DNA of 64,000 nucleotides from Streptomyces sp. MNU76 (lineage in GTDB: Bacteria; Actinomycetota; Actinomycetes; Streptomycetales; Streptomycetaceae): contig NZ_JAJKLK010000007.1 of the NCBI RefSeq assembly GCF_020982545.1, positions 186,001 through 250,000 on the forward strand, written 5' to 3'. Below, in pieces: positions 42,529-50,980 of the stretch; position 1 is the stretch's first letter; each line of letters starts with the position of its first letter. Below the pieces are notes generated by a model, which saw nothing but the letters and a program-made list of their open reading frames with translations, had not been told where the DNA came from and searched no databases. The position numbers were made by a program, and so were the translations under genes.

Positions 42529-42878
42529 CAGTACTTCCAGCCGAACTCATGGCGCAGCTTCCATTGCTTCAGGGAGTCCGAGCGCGAGTCGTAGCAGTAC
42601 TTGCGCGTCCTGTTCGCCCGGCTCCCTGCCCGTCGCAGGTCGATGACCTCAACCGCGTAACGCTTGGCCGGGCTGTCACCCTCCTCCACCAGTTCCGTCA
42701 CTGCGACCTTCCACGGCCAGGACTCAAAACGGTTCTGGCCAGGGCGGAGCTGCCGCCGTTCATCAAGCGCTTTTCCCTTGAGAAGATCTACGATCTCTTT
42801 CCTGAGAAGGTACTCGCGGTAGTAGTCGAGCGTCTCCAACGCGACTGGAATAAGCAGCCACGCGACCGGTGCAACCAC
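42528..42878 (-). CDS. hypothetical small protein, paralogue of its neighbour
   Basis: The protein of about 116 residues starts with a hydrophobic anchor (VAPVAWLLIPVALETLDYYR) and has a soluble part with GKALDERRQLRPG, WKVAVTELVEEG and YAVEVIDLRRAG. GTG 42878 is preferred because GGGGG lies four bases before it; an earlier GTG at 42893 is in frame. It is coupled to the downstream paralogue. Two linked copies in an island next to a defence system could be part of that system or separate; no function is claimed. Confidence 0.5.
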   Translation of the reverse strand: MVAPVAWLLIPVALETLDYYREYLLRKEIVDLLKGKALDERRQLRPGQNRFESWPWKVAVTELVEEGDSPAKRYAVEVIDLRRAGSRANRTRKYCYDSRSDSLKQWKLRHEFGWKY

Positions 42879-43151
42879 ATTTCCCCCTGGCACGCGAACT
42901 CAACTTTTATTCGATGCCCTACCCCTCCGACCGCCAAACATTAAGCGCCCCGGATTTCGGAGCACCCGCACGTATCGAGCGCGCCGGAATGCACCTGTGC
43001 GCTGACGAGCATCACTGTGCACCCCTTGGACACTCTGCGCTCGTGTGATGCCGCGGCACCCGTAGTTGGCCACCCAGCAGGTCCGGATCAAAGCATTTAG
43101 GAAGTGAGCATCGGCCTCACCGAGAGAATGGGCTCGGCCTACGAGCGACGG

Positions 43152-43781
43152 TTACAGGTCTACTCGGGACCGCAGGACCCGAGCGAGGTCGGCGTCGCCG
43201 CGCATGACGACCGCGACCTTGCGGTCAATGTCCCCCTGCTCGTGTTGCTCGCCACAGGGGCAGATACTCCAACCGTCTGTTTCGACGCGCCCGGCCACCA
43301 GTTCAACGAGCCCAACCAGCTCATCGAGGAGCCCGACGGGAATCTCGGCTTCCTCAGCGCTCGGGCCGTCAGCCGCGATGGCCACCCCGATCTCGGTAGC
43401 CAGGTCCATGGCGTGAGCTGCCGAACGGCCGTCTTCGTTCAGGCTCGCGTACTTGCCGGCCTGCGAGGCGGCCATCACCAAACGTCCCAGGATCCGGGTC
43501 GGCGCCTGGATCTTGCGTGCGTCCACTCGGACCGGGCGCACCGAGTGCACGGAGTCCGAGCCCTCGATGGACTGGTCGGCGGCTGCGACGATCGCGTCGG
43601 CCACAGCCTCCGACGTGACCAGATGGATCGCCTCCTCGGCATCCATCCCCACCCGTTCGGCGACCGTGTCGACCATGTGCGCGATGACGTTCCGCACCGC
43701 CACAGGTTCGACCTCAAGCCCTCGGGTCAGCAGGACGGCACTGGTCTGCGCAACCAGCGTCTTGCCCTTCACGGTGCCCAT
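43152..43781 (-). CDS. hypothetical protein, 209 residues
   Basis: I do not recognise this protein. It is mostly helical and acidic, with GTVKGKTLVAQTSAVLLTRG near its start, AILGRLVMAASQAGKYASLN-like central helices, and a C-terminal CPCGEQHEQGD segment that could bind metal. A longer start is open, but the 5' extension is low in coding character, so ATG 43781 was used. It is the last gene before the tRNA-side repeat. Confidence 0.5.
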   Translation of the reverse strand: MGTVKGKTLVAQTSAVLLTRGLEVEPVAVRNVIAHMVDTVAERVGMDAEEAIHLVTSEAVADAIVAAADQSIEGSDSVHSVRPVRVDARKIQAPTRILGRLVMAASQAGKYASLNEDGRSAAHAMDLATEIGVAIAADGPSAEEAEIPVGLLDELVGLVELVAGRVETDGWSICPCGEQHEQGDIDRKVAVVMRGDADLARVLRSRVDL

Positions 43782-43992
43782 CACATCTGCCACGAAGCCA
43801 AGCCTAGAGGCACGTTTGTCGGGTGACGACAAACCCCGCACACAAGCAACAGCAAAGGACTCAAGAGGGGTTGCGCACCCCTTGCACCGTCGCTGCGCTG
43901 ATGCGCTCCCCTCGCGCACCCCTTGCATCCCGAGGCACTACCCCGTGGCTCACCGGCGACCGAAGCAGGGTCAAGAACAAGCAAAAGACCCA

Positions 43993-44008
43993 GGTCAGCG
44001 GGTATCTG
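43993..44008 (+). repeat. putative attachment site, tRNA-side copy
   Basis: Exact second copy of the 16-bp repeat at 34961-34976. It lies 16 bases beyond the 3' end of tRNA-Thr, a common insertion zone for tyrosine integrases. Confidence 0.5.
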
Positions 44009-44024
44009 TCCTGGGCCTTCAGAG

Positions 44025-44098
44025 AGCCGCCTTCGGGATTCGAACCCGAGACCTACGCATTACGAGTGCGTTGCTCTGGCCATCTGAGCTAAGGCGGC
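44025..44098 (-). tRNA. tRNA-Thr (anticodon CGT)
   Basis: The minus strand reads a complete cloverleaf of 74 bases. Acceptor arms GCCGCCT and AGGCGGC pair, the D arm is GCTCAGATGG, the anticodon stem ACGCA/TGCGT encloses loop CTCGTAA with anticodon CGT, and the T arm is TCGGGTTCGAATCCCGA. CCA is not encoded. It decodes ACG threonine codons. Its 3' end faces the accessory island. Confidence 0.95.
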
Positions 44099-44152
44099 GC
44101 GCTGTCCGCACTATGGTGCGATCAGCAACGTCGGTAAGTCTACACAGTTTCG

Positions 44153-44184
44153 GGGGTGCTCCGAACCACAGGTCGGAGCACCCC
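44153..44184 (-). terminator. hairpin after the alpha/beta hydrolase gene
   Basis: GGGGTGCTCCGA (44153-44164) pairs with TCGGAGCACCCC (44173-44184) in a perfect 12-bp stem with an 8-base loop, 38 bases past the hydrolase stop. Confidence 0.8.
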
Positions 44185-44221
44185 GGGATCGCCCCGGCCC
44201 GACCGGCCCGGGTGTCGATGA

Positions 44222-45808
44222 TCAGGACGCTGAGCAGCGCTTTCCGTCGGTCGGGGGTGTGCCGCGGAGCAGGTACGTGTTGATCGCGGAGTCGATGCAC
44301 GCGCTGCCGCGGCCGTAGGCGGTGTGGCCGTCGCCGTCGTAGGTGAGGAGGCGGGCGGAGGAGAGCTGGGAGGCGAGGGCCTGGGACCAGCGGTACGGGG
44401 TGGCGGGGTCACGCGTGGTGCCGACGACGACGATCGGGGCGGCGCCCTTCGCCTCGATGCGGTGCGGCCCGCCCGTCGGCCCCACCGGCCAGTACGCGCA
44501 GTTCAGGGAGGCCCACGCCAGAGCCCGGCCGAACACCGGGGATGCCTTCTCGAACTCGGGGAGGGCCCGTTCGACCGCCTCGGGGGTGTCGTAGGCGGCA
44601 GGGAGGTCCAGGCAGTTCACGGCGGCGTTGGCGTACATCAGGTTGGAGTAGGTGCCGTCGGGCGCGCGTTCGAAGTAGCTGTCCGAGAGCGCGAGCAGGC
44701 CGGCGCCGTCGTCGTTCTTGACAGCCTCGGTGAGCGCCTGGCGCAGCTGCGGCCACGCGCCCTCGTCGTACATCGCGGCGATCACGCCGGTCGTGGCCAG
44801 GGACTCGCCGAGCCGGCGCCCGTCGGCGTCACCGGTCGCCAGCGGGCGCTCGTCCAGCCGCGCGAAGAGACCGCTCAGATTCTTGGCGACCCGCGCGGGC
44901 GTACGCCCCAGCACACAGTCCTTGCGCCCCACACAGTCCTTCGCGAACGCCTGGAACGCCGTCTCGAACCCCGCCGTCTGCTCCTGGTTGAGCCGACGGG
45001 CCGGCAGCGACGGGTCCAACGCGCCGTCCAGCACCAGCCGGCCGACCCGCTCCGGGAAGAGCCCCGCGTACGTCGCACCGAGGAACGTGCCGTACGAGGC
45101 GCCGACGTACGTCAGCTTCTCGTCGCCCAGCAGAGCCCGCAGGATGTCCATGTCCCGCGCGGCCTCGACCGTGGAGACGTGCCTCAGCAGCTTCGGCGAC
45201 CGCTCCCCGCACCCCTCCGCGAACCGCTTGTACGCGGCGACCAGCCGACCCTTCTCCGCCGTGTCGTCCGGGGTGAGATCGGTCTGCGTGTACGTGTCCA
45301 TCTGGCGCCCGGTGAGACATTCGACCGGCTCGCTGCCGGCCACGCCCCTCGGATCGACGGCCACCATGTCGTACCGCGCCCGCACCTCGGCCGGGTAGCC
45401 GATGCCCGCGTACCTCTGCACATAGCCGACCGCCGAGCCGCCGGGACCACCCGGATTGACCAGCAGCGAGCCGAGCCGCTCCCCCGGTCCGGTCGCCTTC
45501 CGCCGCGACACGGCCAGCCTGACGTCGCCCTCAGCCGGGTTCGCGTAGTCGAGGGGCGCCTTCATCGTGGCGCACTGGAAACCGGGGGTCTCGCAGCCCC
45601 GCCAGCTCAGCTTCTGCTCGTAGTACGGGGCCAGCGCCGACGGAGTCGTACGGGGCAGCGGGCCGAGGGCGGGCCCCCCGTCGACGGTCGTGGCCGCCGC
45701 ACTGGAGTGACCGGAGGAGCAGCCCGCGACGAGCAGCGCGGCGGCCGCGAGCAACGCGCCGCCGGCCCACAGGGACCGGTTCGGCCGGGAAGTACGCCTG
45801 GTGTGCAT
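44222..45808 (-). CDS. secreted alpha/beta hydrolase, tripeptidyl-aminopeptidase type lipoprotein
   Basis: The 528-residue protein starts with a signal peptide and lipobox (LLVAGCSS), so it is probably a membrane-anchored exported enzyme. The serine nucleophile is in VGASYGTFLG, the Asp in GTTRDPATPY and the His in YDGDGHTAYG. The oxyanion region is VNPGGPGGSAV. This matches the mycelial tripeptidyl aminopeptidase family of Streptomyces, which trims peptides from exported proteins. It is the first core gene next to the tRNA. Confidence 0.88.
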   Translation of the reverse strand: MHTRRTSRPNRSLWAGGALLAAAALLVAGCSSGHSSAAATTVDGGPALGPLPRTTPSALAPYYEQKLSWRGCETPGFQCATMKAPLDYANPAEGDVRLAVSRRKATGPGERLGSLLVNPGGPGGSAVGYVQRYAGIGYPAEVRARYDMVAVDPRGVAGSEPVECLTGRQMDTYTQTDLTPDDTAEKGRLVAAYKRFAEGCGERSPKLLRHVSTVEAARDMDILRALLGDEKLTYVGASYGTFLGATYAGLFPERVGRLVLDGALDPSLPARRLNQEQTAGFETAFQAFAKDCVGRKDCVLGRTPARVAKNLSGLFARLDERPLATGDADGRRLGESLATTGVIAAMYDEGAWPQLRQALTEAVKNDDGAGLLALSDSYFERAPDGTYSNLMYANAAVNCLDLPAAYDTPEAVERALPEFEKASPVFGRALAWASLNCAYWPVGPTGGPHRIEAKGAAPIVVVGTTRDPATPYRWSQALASQLSSARLLTYDGDGHTAYGRGSACIDSAINTYLLRGTPPTDGKRCSAS

Positions 45809-45916
45809 CTCGCGAGCCTAACCAGAACCGCTCAATTCATCACGAACAGCAACGAAGGCTCCTCGTACGAGTGACACAGTCAACAGACCGCGCCCCACCC
45901 CATAGGCCGCCGCCCC

Positions 45917-47121
45917 TCACCCGGCACGCAGGCCCATCGTCATCGCCTCCACGGCCAGCAGGGGCGCCACATTGCGGTCCAACGCCTCTCTGCACGCCGC
46001 GATCGCGTCGATGCGCCGCAGCGTCGCCTCGGGCGTGCCTCCCCGTGCCAACCGCTCCAGGCTGTCCCGCACCTCGACATTGGCGAGCGGCACCCGGGAT
46101 CCCAGCTGCAGAGCCAGCACATCCCGGTAGAACCCGGTGAGCTCGGTCAGCGCGAGGTCCAGGCTGTCCCGCTGCGCCCGCGTACGCCGCCGCTTCTGCT
46201 TGTCCTCCAGGTCCTTCATCACCCCCGCCGTACCGCGCGGCATCCGCCCGCCCTGCACCGCGCCCAGCGCCGCCTTCAGCTCCTCGGTCTCCTTGGTGTC
46301 GACCTCCTCGGCCAGCTGCTTCGACTCCTCCGAGGCGGCGTCCACCAGCTCCTGCGCCGCCTTCAGGCACCCTCCGATGTCCTCGACCCGCAACGGCAGT
46401 TTCAGCACCGCGGCCCGCCGCTCCCGCGCCCGCGGATCGGTGGCCAGCCGCCGGGCCCGCTCGATGTGCCCCTGGGTCGCGCGCGCGGCCGTCGCCGCGG
46501 CCTCCGGCTCGATGCCCTCCCGCCGTACGAGCATGTCCGCCACCGCGTCGACCGACGGGGTGAGCAGCCCGACGTGGCGGCATCGCGACCGGATCGTCGG
46601 CAGCACGTCCTCCAACGACGGCGCGCACAGCAGCCACACCGTCCGAGGGGCGGGCTCCTCCACGGCCTTCAGCACGGCGTTCGCCGACTTCTCGTTCAGC
46701 CGCTCGGCGTCCTCGACGAGGATCACCTGCCAGCGGCCGTTCGCCGGCGACGTGAACGACTTCCGCACCGTGTCCCGCATGTCGTCGGCCAGGATCTGTG
46801 TGCCCACCGCCGCCACGGTGCTCACATCCGCGTGCGTTCCCACCAGCGCCGTATGACATCCGTCGCAGAACCCGCAGCCCGGGCTCCCGCCGAGCGCCCG
46901 GTCCGGACTGACACACTGCAACGCCGCCGCGAACGCCCGCGCCGCCGTCACCCGCCCCGACCCCGGCGGCCCCGTGAAGAGCCACGCGTGCGTCATCTTC
47001 GACGCCTCCGGAGGCGCGATCCCTTCTCGGCCGCCGTGACGATCCCGTCCGCGTCCCGAGCGGCAGCGTCCAGCTGCGCACTCAGCCGCTCCTGCCCCAC
47101 CAGGTCGTCCCACACAGCCAT
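45917..47121 (-). CDS. holB: DNA polymerase III delta' subunit, apparent one-base frameshift
   Basis: From ATG 47121 the frame reads MAVWDDLVGQERLSAQLDAA, then DADGIVTAAEKG, and leaves frame at GGGATC; the adjacent frame continues as IAPPEASKMTHAWLFTGPPG down to 45917. One extra G at the run complementing 47021-47023 gives an uninterrupted clamp-loader delta' of about 401 residues. The P-loop reads GPPGSGR (no Lys, usual for delta'). The zinc motif is CGFCDGC plus an upstream Cys, and the SRC box is RSRCRHV. The gene is essential, so a sequencing error is the likely cause. Confidence 0.8.
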
Positions 47122-47441
47122 GCCCCACCACCTCCGTCACACAAAACCCTCACCGCGCCCCATTGTGCGCGACCCCACTGACACCCAGCCCCGCACGCGG
47201 ACCGCCACCCGCACCCAACCCCCGGTCCGCCGCGCACACGGAAGGGGCCGGGCCGGTGCCTCAGCCCGTCGCATGCGGCGGCCCAGAGAGCCCGGGGGAA
47301 CCACCCCGGGCAGTAGGGCACCGAGCGACGGGCTGAGGCACCGGCACGGCCCCGACCCCACCCGACCACCAGCGGAACGCGTACCGGCCGCACACGCCCC
47401 ACCAAAGCTCAGCCGCTCAGCTCAGCTCGGGTCGGCTCGAC
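47122..47441. other. holB-tmk intergenic region
   Basis: The 320 bases between tmk and holB hold the large nested inverted repeat listed separately and no gene that I can support. Confidence 0.5.
47244..47353. repeat. 110-bp nested inverted repeat
   Basis: Arms 47244-47272 and 47325-47353 pair over 29 positions with one mismatch; the inner 21 bp are perfect (beginning GCCGGTGCCTCAGCC). The 52-base loop contains a second perfect stem, GCCCGGGG with CCCCGGGC. It may be a terminator of tmk, a REP/MITE-like element or a structured RNA. Confidence 0.8.
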
Positions 47442-50400
47442 TCAGCGGCGGCGCCGCCGCCAGCCCCGCCCCTCATCGGCGTCGTCCTCGTCGTGCGACC
47501 CCAGCAACTCGTCCGCCAACGTGGGCAGATCGTCCAGCGGCGTCTCCTCGGCCCAGTCCGACCGAGGCCGCCGCCGAGGCACCCCCTGCTCATCGACCTG
47601 CGGCAGCTCCCGCGTCCGATCCACGGCGTCCGACCCGTCCGCCCCGCCGGCCGCGGGCCGCTCGTCCCGGAAGTATCCCGGCGGCGCCAAGTCGTCCCGG
47701 ACCGGCGGCAGCACAGCCGTCTCGTCGGCCGCCCCCGAAGGCACCGACGGCAACACCGCGGTCTCATCCTCCGCGGCAGCCCCCGAAGTCGGCACCGGCG
47801 GCGCCGGCGGCACCGACGGCTTCGGCAACTTCGCCGTCGTCTCGGAGTCGGCCCCGGACGCGTCCCGCACGGGCGGCAGCACAGCCGTCTCATCCACCGG
47901 CCCACCGGACGCGTTCGTCGGCGTCACCAACGGCGTAGCCACAGTCACCGCGTCATCGCCGGCCCCGGAGCCAGTACCCGTACCCGCACCGGACCCCGAC
48001 CCGGCGGACCCGACGGACCCGGACCCAGCCTCGTCCCCACTCCCCCGCTCAGCCGCAACCCGCGCAGCCTCCGCCGCGGCCGCGACCCGCTCCGCCTCAG
48101 CCTTCCGGTCGGCCTCGGCCCGCTCCGCCGCGGCGCGCTCCGCCTCCGCCGCGACCGCCGCCGCCCGCTCGGCCTCCGCCGCGGCGGCGACCCGACGGGC
48201 CTCCTCGGCCCGCAGCAACGCCTCCTCGGCCTTCCGCTGCTTCTCCAGGCGCCGCGCCTCCGCCTCGGCCCGCAGCCGCTGCTCCTCCGCGGCCTGCTGA
48301 CGACGCCGTTCCTCCTCGACCCGACGCCGTTCCTCCGCCTCGGCCCGGGCCTTCTCCTCCGCGAGGAGCCGCGCCTGCTCCTCCTCGGCTCGGCGACGCG
48401 CTTCCTCGGCCCGCTGCCGGGCCTCCTCCGCCTGCCGCTCCGCCTCGCGCCGCTGAGCCTCTTCCAGCTCGCGCCGCTTGCGCTCCTCCTCCTCGGCCCG
48501 CAGCCGCGCGAGCTCCTCCTGGCGCTCGCGCTCCAGCCGTTCCTCCTCGGCCTTGCGTGCGGCCTCTTCCTCGGCCTTGCGCCGGGCTTCCTCCTCGGCC
48601 TTGCGACGGGCCTCCTCCTGCGCCTTCACCTCGGCCTCGGACAGCGGCAGCATCATGTCGAGCCGGTGCCGGACCACGGTCGTCACCGCCTCGGGGTCCT
48701 GCGCGGCGTCCACCACCAGGTAGCGCCCGGCATCGGCGGCGGCCAGCGTCAGGAATCCCGCCCGCACCCGCTCGTGGAACTCGGCCGGCTCGGACTCCAG
48801 CCGGTCCGGCGCCTCGGTGAACCGCTCACGCGCGGCCTCCGGCGACACGTCCAGCAGCACCGTCAGGTGCGGCACGAGTCCGTCGGTCGCCCACCGCGAG
48901 ATCCGGGCGATCTCGGTCGGCGAGAGGTCCCGCCCGGCCCCCTGATAGGCGACGGACGAGTCGATGTACCGGTCGGAGATGACCACCGCGCCCCGCTCCA
49001 GCGCGGGCCGCACCACGGTGTCCACGTGCTCGGCACGGTCCGCCGCGTACAGCAGCGCCTCGGCGCGATGGGACAGACCGGCCGACGACACATCGAGCAG
49101 GATCGACCGCAGCCGCTTCCCCACCGGAGTCGCCCCCGGCTCGCGTGTCACCACGACCTCGTGCCCCTTGGCCCGGATCCACTCGGCGAGCGCCTCGACC
49201 TGGGTGGACTTCCCGGCGCCGTCCCCGCCCTCCAGGGCGATGAAGAACCCGGAGGCCGCGGGCGCCTGCACCGGGTCGTCGCCCTTGAGCAACGCGTCCC
49301 GCAGGTCCTGCCGCAGCGGCACCCCGGACCGGTCGTCGACCTTGGCGAGCACCAGCGCGGCGACCGGCAGCAGCAACGCCCCCACCAGCATCAGCGTGAA
49401 CGCCGCACCGCCGTGCGCGAAGACGAACTTGCCGCTCTCCAGCCGGTGCGGTCCGATGACGGCCGCGACCAGCGGAGCGACGAGCACCGCCAGCGCCACG
49501 AACACCCGTACGACAGCATGCAGATGCTCGGTCGTCCGGGCCCGGCGGGAGTCCTCGGCCTCCTGATCGAGCAGCGTGTGCCCGGTGTTGGCGGCGATTC
49601 CCGCACCGGCACCGGCGAGACCCAGGATGAGCACCACGCTCGTGACGTCCGGCGTCAGACCGGCGGCGAGCAGCGCGATCCCGGTGAAGGCGATCGTGAG
49701 AGCGAGCAGCCGGCGCCGGGACAGCGAGGGCAGCACGGACGGGCCCCGACGGATCCCTACGACCACGCCACCCGTCAGCGCGGTGACGAACAGCCCGTAC
49801 ATCACCGGCCCGCCGCCCAGGTCCTTGGCGTGCAGCACGGCGACGGCGACCGCGGCGGCGACCGCGCCCGCGACGGCCCCGCAGGCCGGCACCAGCAGCG
49901 GGATCGCGCCCGTGCGGCCCTTGTCGACACCGGCGCCGGTCTTGGGCCGACGCAGCCCCTCCAGCGGCGACCGCGCGCGGGGGGTGCGCGTCTTGGGCAG
50001 GTCGAGGAAGGTCACGACCGACAGCGAGGCGGCGAAGAGCCCGGCGGCGACGTACGAGGCGAGCGCGGCCTGGTGCTGCCCGAACCAGTCGAGGCCCGCG
50101 CCCAGCAGGTTGTTGAGCAGCGAGGCGACGACGAGCACGGCGGCCGCGAGGGGCACGGCCACGAATCCGGTACGCAGGGACAGGCTCCGCAGCGCGTCCA
50201 TGTGGTCCGGCAGCGGCCGTACGGTCGCGCCCTCCAGCGGCGGCGCGGGCAGCAGCGCGGGGGCCGCGCTCTCGCGGCAGACCGCCCAGAACCGCTCGGC
50301 GACACCGGCGACGAACACGGTGACCAACAGCACCGCGAGCGCGTTGCCCGGCGTCCAGTCGATCCACAGGGGCGCGACGATCAGCAGCAGAACCCGCAGC

Positions 50401-50774
50401 CCGTCCGCGCCGACCATGGTCCAGCGGCGGTCGAGCGGGCCGTCCTGCGAGGTCAGGGAGGTGAGCGGCCCGAGGAGTACGGCACCGAAGAGCAGGGTCG
50501 CGAGGGCGCGCGTCCCGAAGACGACCGCGACCGTCAGAGCCACGCCCCGGTATCCGCCGCCGAAGGCTCCCTCGGCGATCGCCGCCTGGAAGGCCAGGAG
50601 CACCAGCACGAACAGCGCGAGCACATCGCCCACGCCACCCACGAGCTGTGCGCTCCACAACCGTTTCAGCTGGGGCCGGCGCAGCAGCGCCCGGACGGCG
50701 CGCTCCCTGGAGTCGGCTGCCAGGGCGTCGTCGGGGGCCGGGTTGTGGGCCGTCGGCTGCTCGGCTCGCATCAT
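47442..50774 (-). CDS. tmk: dTMP kinase fused to an MFS-like membrane domain and a coiled-coil tail
   Basis: The 1110-residue protein has three modules. Residues 35-485 hold about ten to twelve membrane segments of a transporter-like domain. Residues 507-715 are thymidylate kinase: P-loop LEGGDGAGKST near 515, VVTREPGATPVG and the segment VVISDRYIDSSVAYQG. The rest is a Glu/Ala/Arg-rich coiled coil to about 880, then a low-complexity tail with DETAVLPPVRD, DETAVLPSVP and DETAVLPPVRD repeats. The kinase makes dTDP for DNA synthesis. Such fusions are known in Streptomyces; the role of the membrane part is unknown. Confidence 0.88.
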   Translation of the reverse strand: MMRAEQPTAHNPAPDDALAADSRERAVRALLRRPQLKRLWSAQLVGGVGDVLALFVLVLLAFQAAIAEGAFGGGYRGVALTVAVVFGTRALATLLFGAVLLGPLTSLTSQDGPLDRRWTMVGADGLRVLLLIVAPLWIDWTPGNALAVLLVTVFVAGVAERFWAVCRESAAPALLPAPPLEGATVRPLPDHMDALRSLSLRTGFVAVPLAAAVLVVASLLNNLLGAGLDWFGQHQAALASYVAAGLFAASLSVVTFLDLPKTRTPRARSPLEGLRRPKTGAGVDKGRTGAIPLLVPACGAVAGAVAAAVAVAVLHAKDLGGGPVMYGLFVTALTGGVVVGIRRGPSVLPSLSRRRLLALTIAFTGIALLAAGLTPDVTSVVLILGLAGAGAGIAANTGHTLLDQEAEDSRRARTTEHLHAVVRVFVALAVLVAPLVAAVIGPHRLESGKFVFAHGGAAFTLMLVGALLLPVAALVLAKVDDRSGVPLRQDLRDALLKGDDPVQAPAASGFFIALEGGDGAGKSTQVEALAEWIRAKGHEVVVTREPGATPVGKRLRSILLDVSSAGLSHRAEALLYAADRAEHVDTVVRPALERGAVVISDRYIDSSVAYQGAGRDLSPTEIARISRWATDGLVPHLTVLLDVSPEAARERFTEAPDRLESEPAEFHERVRAGFLTLAAADAGRYLVVDAAQDPEAVTTVVRHRLDMMLPLSEAEVKAQEEARRKAEEEARRKAEEEAARKAEEERLERERQEELARLRAEEEERKRRELEEAQRREAERQAEEARQRAEEARRRAEEEQARLLAEEKARAEAEERRRVEEERRRQQAAEEQRLRAEAEARRLEKQRKAEEALLRAEEARRVAAAAEAERAAAVAAEAERAAAERAEADRKAEAERVAAAAEAARVAAERGSGDEAGSGSVGSAGSGSGAGTGTGSGAGDDAVTVATPLVTPTNASGGPVDETAVLPPVRDASGADSETTAKLPKPSVPPAPPVPTSGAAAEDETAVLPSVPSGAADETAVLPPVRDDLAPPGYFRDERPAAGGADGSDAVDRTRELPQVDEQGVPRRRPRSDWAEETPLDDLPTLADELLGSHDEDDADEGRGWRRRRR

Positions 50775-50980
50775 GCTTTCAGCCTATCGGCCCGCACCGA
50801 CACCCAGAAGCAGCGCCCGAGCGCACACACACCTCGACACCAAGGTGCGCAAAGGGTGCGGGTTCAGCACTCGAGAAGTGAAGATTCAGCCACCGCGCAC
50901 GCGGAACCGCCCCTGAGGAGCGCGGGGAACTGCGCGACAAGCCACACTCCACCCGCAGCCGCGAACGCAGCCGCGAGCAA

